Assembly (NCBI GenBank): GCA_013176395.1
Contig: JABMLP010000014.1
Coordinates: forward strand, 1,054,001-1,118,000
DNA length: 64,000 bases
From: Venturia oleaginea
Taxonomy: Eukaryota > Ascomycota > Dothideomycetes > Venturiales > Venturiaceae
Direction: 5' to 3'
The notes beneath the pieces are model-generated. The model had not been told where the DNA came from. It did not search any database and saw only the letters and a program-made list of their open reading frames with translations. The translations under genes were made by a program, and so were the position numbers. This document shows positions 63,707 through 64,000 of this stretch, in pieces. Positions within the stretch are counted from its first letter, which is position 1, and every line of letters starts with the position of its first letter.

Positions 63707-64000
63707 ACGTGTTTCACCACCGAGTCGCCAACCCCACCGAGTCGCCACCCCAACTCAACCAAAACACCTATGCGACAACTACACGTAATGTCACGACAAC
63801 GCTTACTTCAAACATCTTATACTGAAGGTGATTTACAGCTTGCTATCCAAGACATCAATTCTCAGCAAATTCAAAGTAGTAGCCGCGCTGCAGCAATCTA
63901 CAAAGTCCCTCGAAGAACGCTCGTGGACCGACGCGCTGGAAAACGCCCCCGACGCGACTGCGAGCCAAACGCAAAGCGCCTTACAAAGCTAGAGGAGGAG
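63707..64000 (+). mobile_element. Third, diverged pogo-type transposon, 5' part only
   Basis: TA (63705-63706) is followed by ACGTGTTTCACCACCGAGTC. The motif CCACCGAGTCGCCA then recurs, the same doubled terminal design as copy 1 (CCACCGAGCCGGCCA twice). The element runs off the window. Confidence 0.75.
63788..64000 (+). CDS. pogo-type transposase, N terminus only
   Basis: 71 codons to the window edge, starting MSRQRLLQTSYTEGDLQLAI and including SSSRAAAIYKVPRRTLVDRR, an HTH_psq-type DNA-binding helix pair equivalent to LRRAAEAFDIPPSTLTRR of copy 2. It is clearly a different subfamily from copies 1 and 2. No stop is seen in the visible part, so this copy could be intact. Confidence 0.75.
   Translation, partial: MSRQRLLQTSYTEGDLQLAIQDINSQQIQSSSRAAAIYKVPRRTLVDRRAGKRPRRDCEPNAKRLTKLEEE

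Noticed and set aside
1..64000. CRISPR arrays, operons or bacterial-type features
   Set aside because: Spliceosomal introns and fungal gene families throughout; no spaced identical repeats of CRISPR type were seen.

Overview
The window reads as nuclear DNA of a filamentous ascomycete (Pezizomycotina). The conserved genes carry short introns (mostly 45-70 nt, GT..AG, with CTAAC/CTGAC-like branch sites). Several gene architectures are typical of that group: a RasA-type Ras, a fungal YVC1-type channel with a long acidic tail, a uridine kinase fused to a UPRT-like domain, and a Kex2-type repeat peptide precursor. The class within Pezizomycotina cannot be fixed from the sequence alone. All calls come from reading the translation and splice signals; no database search was run.

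Layout. (1) 1-7.6 kb: 3' part of a molybdopterin-binding-domain gene, a Ras GTPase, a first dead pogo-type transposon and a mitochondrial thioredoxin-fold protein without the CxxC pair. (2) 7.6-12.4 kb: a degenerate 2EXR-like gene and a second dead pogo copy, a small decayed island. (3) 12.9-25.7 kb: a dense conserved block with thioredoxin, NUF2 (kinetochore), GID8 (ubiquitin ligase), uridine kinase/UPRT, CCT1 (chaperonin) and cytosolic prolyl-tRNA synthetase. (4) 27.4-28.8 kb: a secreted GH28 pectinase. (5) 29-35.8 kb: a gene-poor block with remnants of a DUF6604-like gene. (6) 35.8-50 kb: the cation channel, the pyrimidine-pathway multifunctional GATase-CPSase-ATCase gene and a secreted M13 metalloprotease. 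(7) 50.3-64 kb: accessory DNA with a decayed membrane-protein gene, a tRNA-Tyr gene with an extra insertion in its D loop, a broken DUF3435/FluG-type recombinase-like gene, a two-segment inverted duplication with circularly permuted order, LTR-like pieces, minisatellites, a repeat-peptide precursor and the start of a third, diverged pogo element.

Functional links. The GATase-CPSase-ATCase gene (de novo UMP synthesis) and the uridine kinase/UPRT-like gene (salvage) serve the same nucleotide pool. CCT1, ProRS, tRNA-Tyr and GID8 are housekeeping for protein synthesis, folding and turnover. The GH28 enzyme and M13 protease are secretory-pathway enzymes. The most unusual items are the interrupted tRNA-Tyr, the permuted inverted duplication, the cysteine-rich Kex2 repeat peptide gene, and a CPSase-ATCase polypeptide that appears to have lost the dihydroorotase-like domain normally present between those activities in fungi.

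Starts and introns are inferred by eye; alternatives are given where they matter.
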